Shown: piece after piece, positions 21,411 to 31,788 of the stretch
Position numbering within the stretch: position 1 is the stretch's first letter
Layout: each line of letters starts with the position of its first letter
Assembly: GCF_024139115.2 (NCBI RefSeq)
Contig: NC_085140.1
Coordinates: 48,907,995 to 48,971,994 of the forward strand
Origin: Armigeres subalbatus
Lineage: Eukaryota; Arthropoda; Insecta; Diptera; Culicidae
DNA length: 64,000 nt
Direction of reading: 5' to 3'
Made by a program: the position numbers and the translations under genes
Notes under the pieces: model-generated
Told to the model about the DNA's origin: nothing
What the model saw: the letters and a program-made list of their open reading frames with translations, nothing else
The model's database searches: none

Positions 21411-23977
21411 AAGGACGCTTGTTAGATTCTATTAGATATTTCTATGGGCAATTAAAGTTTGTAGCAAAAGTTTGTATTATTGGAAAACTCATTGGATTTC
21501 TAAAAGATTTATTTTGGGAAAAAAATTATTATTGTGCGTTCGAATTGTTAATTTTTATCAAAAACTGGAGAAAAAAGAACAATATTTTGAAAAAAAGGTT
21601 AATCGACCTCAAAATAGCTATTATTATTTTAAGACAAGTTTGGATATTTTTCTACAGTCAATACAATACCAAAGCTATAAAAAATAATTCATTTAGTAAT
21701 TTTTACGCTTAATATTTGGTACACATTCCAGCGTTAAAGCATTACAAATTTCCCAGAAATCAAAAACAAACATTTATTTTATTATAAATTGTTTCGATCC
21801 ATCTTTTGTAACTCATTGTTCATGGTAATACTCAGTAACACTTAAACGTTGCATAAATGTCCATCAATTTTGTTTCTTCAAGAACTGCTGAAAATAAATA
21901 CTGTCTCGGACGTACGTTGAATTACAATTCCACATTCAACCGAATCACAATTCGCCACTTCCAAATCTGCCCAGTTTTAGCGAGTCACTCCGCCACACAA
22001 TAACAGGTAAGTACCCTGCAGATACGTATATGTTTGATTCGACATTATTCGTTGTCTGCGCTCGTGAGTGGGCGTTGAAATCCTTCTTGGATTTCCACTG
22101 GGATTACTTCATCGCCATCTTCGGCCGCAGCTTTAAGTCACTGTTTTTTCACGATCAGGCCAATTGGACAAGTTGATTGACATAGCGGCAGTCACTGAAG
22201 CAGATCGACGCATGACCCAATACGGTCCACTGATTTTTTTCCTTTTTTGGAAACTGGTTATAATTTTGCCAAACTGATGACGAGAAATGACAGCCCAATT
22301 GCCGAAATGTGCCTTTTCTTCGAAACTGGCAACAACCTCAACTAATCGCGGAAATCACCACTTAATTGGAAGTTTCACTTTCAATTTTGGACGCCTAGAG
22401 GCACCCGAATTCTTCGGATATCGTTGTTTGCTTTCGAATGCATCGCAATCGAAAAATCACCCGAGCAGTAATAACACTAATTCCAATTCATTACGATCCT
22501 CCAGCGGATACTGCAGAAAGATTAAAATAACTGCTTGAGAGGGAGAGCGACAGTCCGTGGCTAGTTCACGAACTGGCTGACTACCTCAACACAACTCGTT
22601 TTCCTTCGCAAGAGTTGGAAACTTCTTCCTTTTCTTCGCTGCTTGGAGCTCCAGCTCCAATAATGGTGCAGCACCACAATCATAAATGAACAACATCAAC
22701 ACCAACGTTGTAATATGCGCTGGAAGCATTTAAACTTTACACAATATAAAGCGGTCGGCTTGTCCCAGCTGCAGCAGCTGGCCGCTTCTCAGCCTCCGTT
22801 GTCGATGAGCTACTCTTGGCAATTCCCGATAATCCAGACCGTAACTAATAACCGAGAACGAGAACACGGCTTGCGAACATGATTTGCACATCAGCGATCC
22901 AGTTACAGGTTCAGATCAGTATATGCCACAAGGCGTTTTACGTAATGAGATTTCTGTTAACCAAAATATTTGATTCTTAGCACAACAAAGACGAAACAAC
23001 ACCCACGTCAATACACACGCTTCAGTGATCACATCGCGACCTTTTCGCGTTGTCCGCGCAAACTAACTATGCGTACCGAACCGAACGGCAACTACTCACG
23101 GAATAAGGCCCACATAATATTGCACTTCGTTTGGCTTGGTTGGGTCGGTCCGACTCCAGTATGGATGAAGCCAGTCAGTGTATGGTTTCAATTCATAAAG
23201 TTTTTTTTTTGTCGGGAGGTTGTCGGGCGAGCGTGCTGCGCATTAATGTTGGGTTATTAGGAGCTTTGCTGAGAGCGAGCGGGTTACTGCGAGCGCGCCT
23301 CGCACTATTGCCTCCCCCCTAAACAAGCACAATCGTTGTTGCTGTTGTCGTTGTCGTTCGTTGGTTTGCCATAACCCGAGTCGAAAAGGGTGACTAAGCT
23401 AACCCAATAGGAGGCTGAATTGAGAAAGGTTATCATGGAATAGAAATGTTTAGCTTTGGATGTTCAGTAATGGCAGTATGGATGTTCAGTTTTGATATCA
23501 ATCGTTTACACAGGCTAGAATTTTTGTTCCACTATTTGTATTCATTATTTTCATCAACATTATTCAAAGTGTTAGCCAATAGTGTAGCTAAAAAGATTAC
23601 AACGATTATTATTATGTGTTGTCATGTTTTTGTCAAAGAATTCTTTTTTTCAACCAAACTATCGAAATTTTGTAAAAAACCTAGTTTTGGAGCTCTGTGC
23701 TCGAATAATTTTGTTGTGATACTTCAGAATACTTGTTTTGAAAAATAAGGTTTTCATTAGAGCACCTATGACTGTCTTCGAAATTTGACGAAACTTTTAA
23801 ATTCTAATAATTATTTCTGAATTCCAAGCTGTGATTGGTATCATAGAGATTTATTCTCAATCTGCAGAGCAATCCCTACCTTGACTTGGTTGGTCGAGAT
23901 AGGCAACTTTTGTAGAAATTTAAAATGGATCAAACACTCATGAACGATTTTTACCATGGAATTCGAAATCGCAAGCA
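21411..23977. other. Non-repetitive island with splice-donor and TATA-like signals
   Basis: From about 21.9 to 23.4 kb no inverted or tandem repeats are visible and GC content rises locally. A perfect donor sequence CAG|GTAAGTA sits at 22,006/22,007, after a C/A-rich leader resembling an insect 5' UTR. A TATAAAG box lies at 22,745-22,751. Short frames, for example 83 aa at 22,287-22,538, show no family. It may be the regulatory/first-exon region of a gene outside the window or chance; no exon is called. Confidence 0.25.
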
Positions 23978-24362
23978 ATCTTGGGGAGACATGATCGCTT
24001 TCCTATGATATCTACTCAATACATATTTTTTCGAACCAAATCCTAATCAAATCTGTCAAATCTACAAAAAATTAGCCGCATAAGAAAATAAGAACAAATT
24101 TATATTTCTTGAATTTATTTTCAAATTTTTGTATGGGTGACTAATGAAAATAAGGGATCAAGTATCCCCATATTATGGCAACAACGTCACCATTAAAACA
24201 TCTTTAAGAGGGTCAAAACACACAAACAGTCCTGCATAATGAATAAAGCTGTCAATCCAAAAACAAAACTCACCACATAACGATGATTTGTCTAGCGGAT
24301 CTATACTACTTTAGTTCTTGGTAAAACAAGTAAATCAAGTCTTCCAAGTCGCCACCGTTCCC
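23978..24362 (-). mobile_element. Partial reverse copy of the GGGGAGACTTGATC element
   Basis: Reverse complement of parts of 20,714-21,408: TCTGTCAAATCTACAAAAAATTA, CAAATTTTTGTATGG, ACTAAAGTAG-type and CATAACG words match in order. Terminal TIRs are degraded. First of four elements packed up to 25,108. Confidence 0.6.
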
Positions 24363-24370
24363 TACACTCA

Positions 24371-24542
24371 ACCAAAGATTTCTCGCTTAACTTTTCAAAA
24401 GGACCTAAGTAACATTTTTTTCATGAATTAATTTCAATAGCGCAATCAACAGAACAACATGAAAGCTTTTGATTCCAGTATTCAAATTAATTCATGAAAA
24501 AAATGGTACTTAGGTCACTGAAAAGTTAAGCGAGATTTGGGT
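24371..24542. mobile_element. Inverted-repeat MITE, about 170 bp
   Basis: Arms TCTCGCTTAACTTTTCA and TGAAAAGTTAAGCGAGA continue into CATGAATTAATT and AATTAATTCATG, giving roughly 60-bp arms with few mismatches. Outer ends read ACCAAA and TTTGGGT. Confidence 0.75.
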
Positions 24543-24564
24543 AATTCATTTTACTAAAAAAGTA

Positions 24565-24753
24565 GGGGGAAAGATGGCTTTGGCAAGTTTTGTTCTATTA
24601 TTGTCAGGGGATTTTTGTCGACCAATTTTTATGAAATTTGGCCACAATATTCTTTGATATGCGAAGAATATTTAAGCTTAATTTGAGCATAGTCAGTCAT
24701 AAAAAAACGCCTGTCAATAATAGAACAAAACCTGCCAAAGCCGTCATTCCCCC
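24565..24753. mobile_element. TA-flanked MITE, GGCTTTGGCA family (copy 1)
   Basis: TA at 24,563-24,564 and 24,754-24,755 bound ends GGGGGAAAGATGGCTTTGGC and GCCAAAGCCGTCATTCCCCC. The inner words TTTTGTTCTATTATTG and CAATAATAGAACAAAA extend the inverted repeat. A second, 3'-truncated copy is at 61,894-62,057. Confidence 0.85.
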
Positions 24754-24811
24754 TAATTCATTAAAGTACAGATGTTTCGGTGATTTTTACCGTCATAGTG
24801 GATTCAATTGA

Positions 24812-25108
24812 ACTTGTCATAAGACGAGTTTGTACTTTTTCATTTAGTTCCACCACTTGATTGTACCTTTGACAGATACGTATTTCGACCTCAACAGTAA
24901 TGTCTCCAGCTTCTCGTACTTGACTCGACTTGGTCGTCGAGTCGAGTCAAGTGCGAGACACTGAAGACGACCTTACTGTTGAGGTCGAAATACGTATCTG
25001 TCAAGGTACAATCAAGTGGGGAAATTAAATGTGATGGTACAAACTCGTCTTATGACAGGTGAAGACACTCCACTAAAAAGCTCAACATAATTTTCTTAAC
25101 AAAATGTT
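24812..25108. mobile_element. Foldback MITE (GTCATAAGACGAG family, copy 2) with 9-bp TSD
   Basis: An inverted-repeat element with arms starting ACTTGTCATAAGACGAG and ending CTCGTCTTATGACAGGT. The centre holds GTCGAGTCGAGTCAAG, and a right-hand extension reads CTAAAAAGCTCAACA. The 9-bp TTCAATTGA is duplicated exactly on both sides (24,803-24,811 and 25,109-25,117), fixing the boundaries. Nine-base duplications occur in Mutator-like elements, but the family is not assigned. Confidence 0.85.
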
Positions 25109-26261
25109 TTCAATTGATTAACGTGCCACACTTTGCGCACATTGTATTTTATATCTTCGAAGCGAGCTTATAAGCATAGAGCAAGCCCCATAAGCAATAT
25201 CAAAGGCGTCAGCTAAGAAGTGTCCTCACTGATTATAATGCAGAATTGAGGAGATCAAAAAGTATACATTGTAGGCATATGTGTGAAAACATTGAAAATA
25301 TTCCTGAATCCTTAAGTTCACAAAAAATCCTCGCTAAAGATCATTCAAACGGTGTGACCAGTTAAAGGAAAGAGAATGGCTCTTTTTCTACAACAGAAAC
25401 GTTAAAGCTGATAATGAGAACACACTTTCCATGTTCTATCATTGATCTACATTTTAACAGCTCTTCATGCAGTGCTTACAAAATTAGTAAGACCAATGTG
25501 CCACTTGGTTTACGATAAGTTTAAACCTCGTTTAAACGCAAGGCAGAACATCAGTAAGGAACTGAAACAGAACCTTCGGATGCTCCGCCAGGCTGTTCGA
25601 TTATCAGGTGGGTGGTGGGAAGAAAGAAGGCCAACTAAGGTGCTCAAACCGATGCCTTTTCCTTCTTTCGAGGAGCGACCATGGCCCAAGAGGCGATTGA
25701 TTTCGCCTTGGCGGCCTATGAAGAAAAGACTGCGCCTAACCCGAAATGGCTCAGTATCTGGAGTATCCGGCGAAGGCGTTCAGAGCAAAGTCAAACGACG
25801 GAGCAGATCGGGGTGCAGAGGAGCCCGAAGGGCGTCGACCCGAGAAGGTGACTTCTCGGTCCAAAAAGGCGAAAGGCACCAACCAGGCGCAAGTCGCCGG
25901 GCCGCAAGAGGGTACCAGCCGGCCTGTGTCATCGGCACAAGGGACCGAAAATCCCTGGCAGCTGGTCAGTAGGACAAAGCGGAAGTCGAACGCATCTCGA
26001 CCTGCAAAGAAAGCAAAGCATAGAGGTGAGGCCTTGTTGGTACGCTAAAATACGCTGAAGTCCATAAATCGATGCGGGCGGCCGAAAAGCATTCGGCGCA
26101 AGGGTCAGGACGTGCGAAGCATCACACGCACCAAGACGACGCTGATGGAAGGTCGTTGGGGGCGAAAGTGACCCTCCAGTGCCAGCAACTGGACGAGGTC
26201 ACGAACGCGGACGACGTCGTCTCAGCCGTCAGAGAGCAGTGCGGTACAGAGGTCAACAAGG

Positions 26262-26449
26262 TACACAGATAGAAAAATCCACTGAAATTTACGCTGAAAA
26301 TCATGCACATAAATGGAACATCATTATTAGCGTACTTCCAAGTTGTAAGCAATATTGTTAGGAAGAGGACCATTTCAGCGTAGAATAGCGTAAATTTCCG
26401 CATGTCAAGTTTTACGCGCTGTTTATTTTTCATTATTTTTTTCTGTGTA
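26262..26449. mobile_element. TA-flanked MITE inside R1 ORF1
   Basis: Ends TACACAGATAGAAAAA and ATTTTTTTCTGTGTA form terminal inverted repeats starting and ending in TA. Inner words GAAATTTACGCTGA and CAGCGTAGAATAGCG-TAAATTTC continue the pairing. Gag-like coding sequence lies on both sides. Confidence 0.7.
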
Positions 26450-26585
26450 GGGATGGATTTTTTTCTGTACTACTACAGAAAGGAAAGACAACCTTAACAC
26501 CCATTTTCACAACAGACTGCTGTACCGCACTGCTTTCTGACTCTTAGGCGGTCCCTTTGGCACGCAGGTAGCCTACCTTAGGTTA

Positions 26586-27029
26586 CCGCCCAGACAACCA
26601 GAATGCATGCATAATAGAATTGTTTTTCTGTTATGCGATGCCTATGCGCACAAATTTCATCGCTTACCAGTCGCGAAAACACTTTTTACGTACAAAAGTG
26701 GAGGCGATATATGTGTATTTTTTATCCGACGTTGCACGGAAGTGTATGCGATGTGCACGATTTTTATGCGAGTTTGTTCGTTTTGCATTGCGATGTAGTT
26801 TGTGATAACAAGCTCTGTTTGACAGATAATCCGATTTCATCTGAGTTTGATTGCAGGAATATGCGATGTCAACAAATGAAGCTGGAATAAACTCGTAAAA
26901 TAGCCTACTGTGCGGGAAAATTTATAAATAAACTGATGAGCTTTGCACAACAATGCGATTCTGATGAAATTTGGATCGGTAAACGATTTTGATCGTGCAT
27001 TCTTATGCGATGTGTGGTTGTCTGGGCGG
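26586..27029. mobile_element. Inverted-repeat element inside R1 ORF1
   Basis: Perfect 15-bp inverted ends CCGCCCAGACAACCA and TGGTTGTCTGGGCGG, with ATGCGATG-type words repeated inside on both strands. The R1 reading frame is interrupted exactly here and resumes at 27,030 (VAEAKKVIERG after LRLP). Target duplication is at most 2 bp (CG). The 60-85-aa frames inside are overlapping and not called. Confidence 0.75.
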
Positions 27030-27483
27030 TTGCGGAAGCCAAAAAGGTAATAGAGCGAGGGAAGTTGAAGATCGGCTGGTCAGTATGCCCAGTGAGCAAA
27101 CTCCAGCCGTCTTCAGTGGACAGATGCTATCGGTGCTTATAGTTGGGACCCAAGTCCTACAACTGTAAGGGTCCAGACCGTAGCAACCTGTGTCGTCGTT
27201 GTAGTGAGGAAGGTCACAAGGCGCATGAATGCGATAAGACACCAGAGTGTCTCATCTGAGCCAGCAAAAAGCAAGCCTATAACCACGTTATGGGTGGATC
27301 TTCGTGTCCCATCGAAGAGAAAAATAAGAATAAGCCGTGCAAGTAACACCGCTGAATCTTAACCACTGTGCAACTGCCCAGCAGCTACTGTGGCAGTCGG
27401 TCTCGGAGTCGAGGACCGATGTCGCCCTCCTGTTTGACCCGTACAACGTCCCTGTCGATAACGGCAATTGGGTGGCGGACTAG

Positions 27484-27611
27484 TATGGGGCACTGCACGG
27501 AAACATCTCTTTCTTTTTCGTTCCTCATACATTTTGACGTTTACTGGCCTTGTTGTATTCAAATTTCTTTAGAGCGAGGAAGAGACAAAACAGTCCGTGC
27601 AGTGCCCTATA
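27484..27611. mobile_element. MITE with GGGCACTGCACGG ends (copy 1)
   Basis: Ends TATGGGGCACTGCACGG and CCGTGCAGTGCCCTATA are inverted, with a 128-bp span bounded by TA. It splits the R1 endonuclease frame. A reverse-oriented copy with the same internal TGGCCTTGTTGT word is at 35,011-35,138. Confidence 0.85.
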
Positions 27612-28818
27612 GGATGGCGACTATTTGCACGACGAGACGGTACCCGATCCAAGAGGTAGAACACTCCTCTGCTGAGGGTGTCGCGATAGCCAAGATCAAT
27701 GGTGTGTTCTATTGTAGCTGCTATGCCCCACCAAGGTGGCCATTAGAACAGTTCAACCAGATGATCGATAGGCTATCGTCTGACCTAGTGGGTCGTAAGC
27801 CGGTCGTCATAGCAGGAGATTTTAACGCTTGGGCAGTGGAGTGAGGTAGCCGTTACACCAATCGAAGGGGTCAAGCGTTACTAGAGGCGCTAGCGAAGCT
27901 CGACGCAGTGCTAGTCAATGATGGTTCCGCTAGCACGTTCAAAAGGAACGGGGTCGAGTCATGGATTGACGTAACGTTTGTCAGTCCTGGTTTGGCACCA
28001 GACTTGGACTGGAGGGTGGACGAGGGTTACACCCATAGTGTAGCAATTAAAGCAATTCGCTTTAAGATCTACTATGGCGTGCGACATCCGAGGTCCGGGG
28101 ATCCGTGTCAGGTCCGTGGGTGGAGAACCAACCACATCGACAGCGAAGTTTTCACCGCGGCCCTGGGACTGGAAGCCAACACTGAAGGTCTAAGCGGGGA
28201 TGCGTTGGTAGCTGTCCTATCACGCGCGTGTGACGCCACCATGCCAAGGAAAGCCCTGCCGAGAAATGGCAGAAGACCGGTATACTGGTGGAGTCCCGAG
28301 ATTGCGGCCCTTCGATCAACCTGCCTCAAGTCCCTGGCCTCCTACACCGCAAGGCAATATGGGTGCGGCCGAAATGGTGGCTCCGGTGACGAACGAAGAG
28401 TTTCTCGCGGTGGCCAAATCCCTGGTAACGAACAAAGCTCCAGGGCCTGATGGAGTTCCGAACAGCGCTCTCAAGGTAGCAATCATAGCGAACCCGAATA
28501 TGTTCAGGCTAGACGTGTGTAGATTCCCCGAATAATGGAAAACACAGAAACTGGTGTTGTTTCCGAAGGCCAGGAAGCCGCCGTGCGACCCATCGGCGCA
28601 TAGACCAATCTGTCTTATAGACACGACGGGCAAGTTGCTAGAGAGGAACATCCTCAACAGTGATATGGAAATGCTAATATCATCTTCCAAACTTGGACGT
28701 ACATGTTCATGATAGCATTAGAGGCGAAAGTATAGAATTGATAGTTCCGTTAGGATACGGCAGGCATGAAGAATGTTTTTATAGAAGTCGATTTGAAAGC
28801 GAGCGGAGGGCAATATTT

Positions 28819-28952
28819 GTGATGGCATATATCGCACGACCTTCCATCTGCCAAGCTCCCGTATGAAGGGGGAGGGAAGAATATCAGTGTGGAAGCTGAT
28901 ATATCTCCACTGGCAAAAGGAAGGTGGTTTGACTTGCTCATATGCCATCGCG
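28819..28952. repeat. Imperfect hairpin within the R1 RT gap
   Basis: GTGATGGCATAT near 28,820 pairs with ATATGCCATCGCG near 28,940, and CGACCTTCC pairs with GGAAGGTGG. It occupies the place of missing RT sequence, so it is probably another small insertion. Boundaries are uncertain. Confidence 0.45.
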
Positions 28953-29699
28953 TGCGGAAGGATTTGCTATCGACGAATACTGTCTCCAAATTTCTAATAT
29001 GACATTTAGTCGAATAGGATTTTTATTGCACAGTTCTGTTTTTCTCATTGCGTAGAAGTAACACACACGAAATCATTAATTTAATCCTCAACAGGCTGAC
29101 CCCGTACCCAGAGGATACGAACGACCGGCTTAGCCTGCCGGTGGGCCGGTACCAGATTTTGGAAAGCTATTTCCAGAGCCGTGTACTATTATACGAGACC
29201 GATGCCGGTCAGAGAAGCGTACCTATTACCGCAGGAGTTCCGCAAGGTTCAATACTGGGCCCGGTACTATGGAACCTTATGTATGACGGGGTTCTGAAGC
29301 TAAAGTTCCCTCCTGGTGTTAAGATCGTCGGCTTCGCAGATTACTTAGCCTTGGAGGTCTACGGGGAGTCAGAAATGAGAACCTATGTAAGTCCCACATG
29401 GTGTGTCAGAGCGTGTGTCAGGAGGAGCGGCAAGGTGTGCTAGAGTGAGCACCCAAATAAGTCTCAGATTGATGTGCTAGAGCGTGAATCAGGTGGTAGG
29501 GTGAGAACCCAAGTTAGACTCATATGGTGCGTCAGAAGGAGTGTCAGGATGTGTCAGAGGGTATGAACTAATACTTCAAACGCGATGCGGAAAGCGAGTA
29601 AGCAACTAATCGAGTCCAAATTCTGCACAGTTGTTTGGGATTCCGAATGGTATTAAAAAAATGATCATGATGCCTACTCTGATGCACATATAAAACAGT

Positions 29700-30410
29700 T
29701 TTGGAGTGTATTCAGTCGGTTCAAAAATTGTCTTGCCGTAATAGAGTCAATTTATATTGGGTTCCTGGACATTGTGGAATGGATGGAAACGAAAGAGCCG
29801 ATAAATTGGCAAGGCTCGGGTCATCCCAGGATTTTGTGGGAGCAGAAGTTTTTTGTGCAACATCCGTCTCTTCTCTTGGAGCAGAAGGCTTGGGTATCTT
29901 CGAAGGTTGTAACCAATTGGAGCAGCACGTTTATTGCTAGGTCAGTTGAAGCGATTTATTACTCCGAACATTTCAGTGACTCGCAAAATCATAAATCTTT
30001 CTAAAAAAGATCTTTGCATGTCTTATAACAGATCACTGTCCGAACCATTATCACTTGAAGCTGATAGGAAAACTTCAAGATGATGCTTGTCACTTTTGTG
30101 ACATGCAGAAAGAAGACTCTGAAAATTTATTATGTCGATGTTCGGCACTTGTTAATCAAAGACAAAAGTTCTTTAGCAAATGGCTAATAAAATTTGAAAT
30201 CTGGAGATCAAATCCCTAAACGGTATTGCATTTCATTAGAAGTGTAGTACCGAACTGGGATAATGCTCTTAGTCATTCGATGACGATCTCTAATAATAAT
30301 AGTGATACGTCATTATGGCTCAGCTAAAAAAGGGGAATATATCACAATAGATCAATGAACTGGTCGCGTTGATGAATGAACTAAACAAGGAATAAAATAA
30401 ATCAGTGCAA
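29700..30410 (+). pseudogene. LOA-clade RNase H and 3' end remnant
   Basis: The 79-aa frame contains VNLYWVPGHCGMDGNERADK, the end of an RNase H fold including the GNExAD catalytic aspartate region. It parallels YWIPGHTGLEGNEIADELA in the better LOA copy at 54.83 kb. Downstream, the tract ending GGGGAATATATCACAATAGA (about 30,335) matches the 3' UTR word GTATATCACAATAG of that copy at 55,478. Frameshifts separate the pieces. The upstream RT is missing. Confidence 0.65.
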
Positions 30411-31250
30411 CAGATTTATTTTTGAGAATTGTTCAAACCTTAACCAACTGCTAGCTATTTTAGCATACTGATGGTTAGAAATGATAAAGAGTTCAGCCCA
30501 TATGTTATATAGTCAAGCTCATAGACATCAGTTGACTAATCATTGTTGAACAGAAATAATATCCTGAGGTGAAGAAAGTCATTAGTATCGTGGAGTACCT
30601 GCGTGAACAATTGTACATACATTTTGACGTTGGATAGCGCCTTGTTCAAAGAAAGTGGTTGTCAATCAAATTCTAACTGTCACGAAACTAAGTAAGCTTT
30701 TGAACGTCAATAGCTCATTAATATTTCGATGAACTATGGAGCTTTATAAATCAAGCGATTTGGAAACTATCCACCAATTTACCACTTTCATTAAAACCAC
30801 TAACTGTATGTGCCTGGCCTTGGCCGAAATTGTCAGTTAATCGAAAAATGAGAAATCCAGTTGTTCAATAGAATAATTGTGATTTGTTAATGGTACTTCA
30901 TCATTCGATTAAAAGAAGGCAGAGTTCGCCTTTTAAAACATTAACTTCGCTTAATAAATTTTTATTATATTCTACAAAATACCATTTTCGGTAGAAAGTT
31001 GTTTTCCTGGAAATGTTGTTTTTGGGGAATTCTCATATTCTAGGAAATGTTATTTTCAAAGAATAAATTTCATAAATGTCATATTCGGGGAAATGTCATT
31101 TTCATGGAAATAAATTTTTTGGAGAGATGTAATTTTCGGGAAAATGTAATTCGGGGAAGCTCATTCCCGGGGAAAAGTCATTTTTTGGGGGAACGTTATT
31201 TTTTAGAGAATGTTATTATTAAGTGATTACAGTCCGACTGGGGTGTTTAT
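30411..31250. other. Unassigned AT-rich DNA with a GGGAAATGTCATTTTC-like irregular repeat
   Basis: From 30,970 to 31,200 a degenerate motif GGGAAATGTCATTTTC recurs irregularly. A 16-nt word CATACATTTTGACGTT near 30,617 matches the interior of the MITE at 27,484. No genes seen. Confidence 0.4.
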
Positions 31251-31252
31251 TA

Positions 31253-31478
31253 ATATATTTTGGCTTTTTCTGTCTGATATATTCAAACGGGTTTATATTT
31301 GCATTTGCCGTTTATTGGGTCATTTTCAAGGGAAAAGCTGTCTGACGTTCTGTACGAAGTGTACGAAGAACGGCAGACAGCTTTTTCCTTGAATAAGATC
31401 CAATAAACGTGCCGAAATGTCGGGCAATGCGAATATAAACCCGTTTGAATATGTCAGACTGAAAAAGCCAAAATATAT
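31253..31478. mobile_element. Hairpin element, about 226 bp
   Basis: Arms start ATATATTTTGGCTTTTTC and end GAAAAAGCCAAAATATAT. They continue as ATTCAAACGGGTTTATATT and AATATAAACCCGTTTGAAT, with a second hairpin at the centre (AGCTGTCTGACGTTC, GAACGGCAGACAGCT). No ORF belongs to it; the 60-aa frame is incidental. Confidence 0.75.
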
Positions 31479-31571
31479 CAATTTATTATCAAGGATTTGC
31501 TATTTTTGGAGAATTTTGGCAATTGGAGAATGGCACAATCTCAAAGAACCTCACATGAACTAAAACCCATA

Positions 31572-31786
31572 GGGTAAATGATGTATTTTGGACATCTGAA
31601 TATATTTTGGACTTTTGGCTATATTTTGCGTGATTTTCTACGTAGCTTCCTTTTTGTAAATAGGAATCATGTGTCTCTTTAACCTCTTTCATTATCACAT
31701 TTCTGACCATATTTTCCTATTAAATTAGAGAAAATATAGCCAAAAATCCAAAATATATTCAGATGTCCAAAATTCCATCGTTACCA
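31572..31786. mobile_element. TA-flanked MITE with GGACATCTGAATATAT arms
   Basis: TA at 31,570-31,571 and 31,787-31,788. Arms ATTTTGGACATCTGAATATA and TATATTCAGATGTCCAAAAT are perfect, with outer ends GGGTAAATGATG and CGTTACCA less well matched. Confidence 0.7.
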
Positions 31787-31788
31787 TA

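Larger units (their letters stand above)
25480..27345 (+). pseudogene. R1-clade ORF1 (gag-like, CCHC) pseudogene
   Basis: The N-terminal basic region (MAQEAIDFALAAYEEK near 25,681; NPWQLVSRTKRKS near 25,950) leads to VREQCGTEV at 26,230. It is then interrupted by two MITEs, with GPFGTQVAYLRLP between them and KVIERGKLKIGWSVCP after them. Three zinc knuckles follow at 27,125-27,310. The first has a stop and H to P (CYRCL*LGPKSYNC), the second is intact (CRRCSEEGHKAHEC), and the third has its second cysteine turned into TGA. The protein would have bound element RNA. It cannot be made from this copy. Confidence 0.75.
27355..29372 (+). pseudogene. R1-clade ORF2 (endonuclease-RT) pseudogene
   Basis: The endonuclease starts with NHCATAQQLLWQSV (27,360) and VDNGNWVAD, then a MITE. 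It resumes with RYPIQEVEHSSAEG, VIAGDFNAWAVE, a stop where Trp is expected (TGA at 27,842) and WIDVTFVSPGLAP. RT fragments are NKAPGPDGVPNSALK (28,430), a gap of about 375 bp, and then ITAGVPQGSILGPVLWN (29,225). The catalytic box reads GFADY at 29,330-29,344, where FADD is expected, so the second aspartate is lost. Coding stops at about 29,372. R1 relatives insert in rDNA; this clade member does not sit in visible rDNA. Confidence 0.8.
25440..29640 (+). mobile_element. Decayed R1-clade non-LTR retrotransposon, multiply interrupted
   Basis: ORF1 (gag with CCHC knuckles) and ORF2 (endonuclease, RT) are in the right order and share R1-clade wording. Stops, frameshifts and at least four inserted inverted-repeat elements (26,262-26,449; 26,586-27,029; 27,484-27,611; 28,819-28,952) break it. 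The RT is fused to a 3' UTR-like tract by deletion after the catalytic motif. The repetitive GTGTCAG/GGTATGAAC stretch at 29,400-29,600 resembles an R1-type 3' UTR. Confidence 0.75.
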
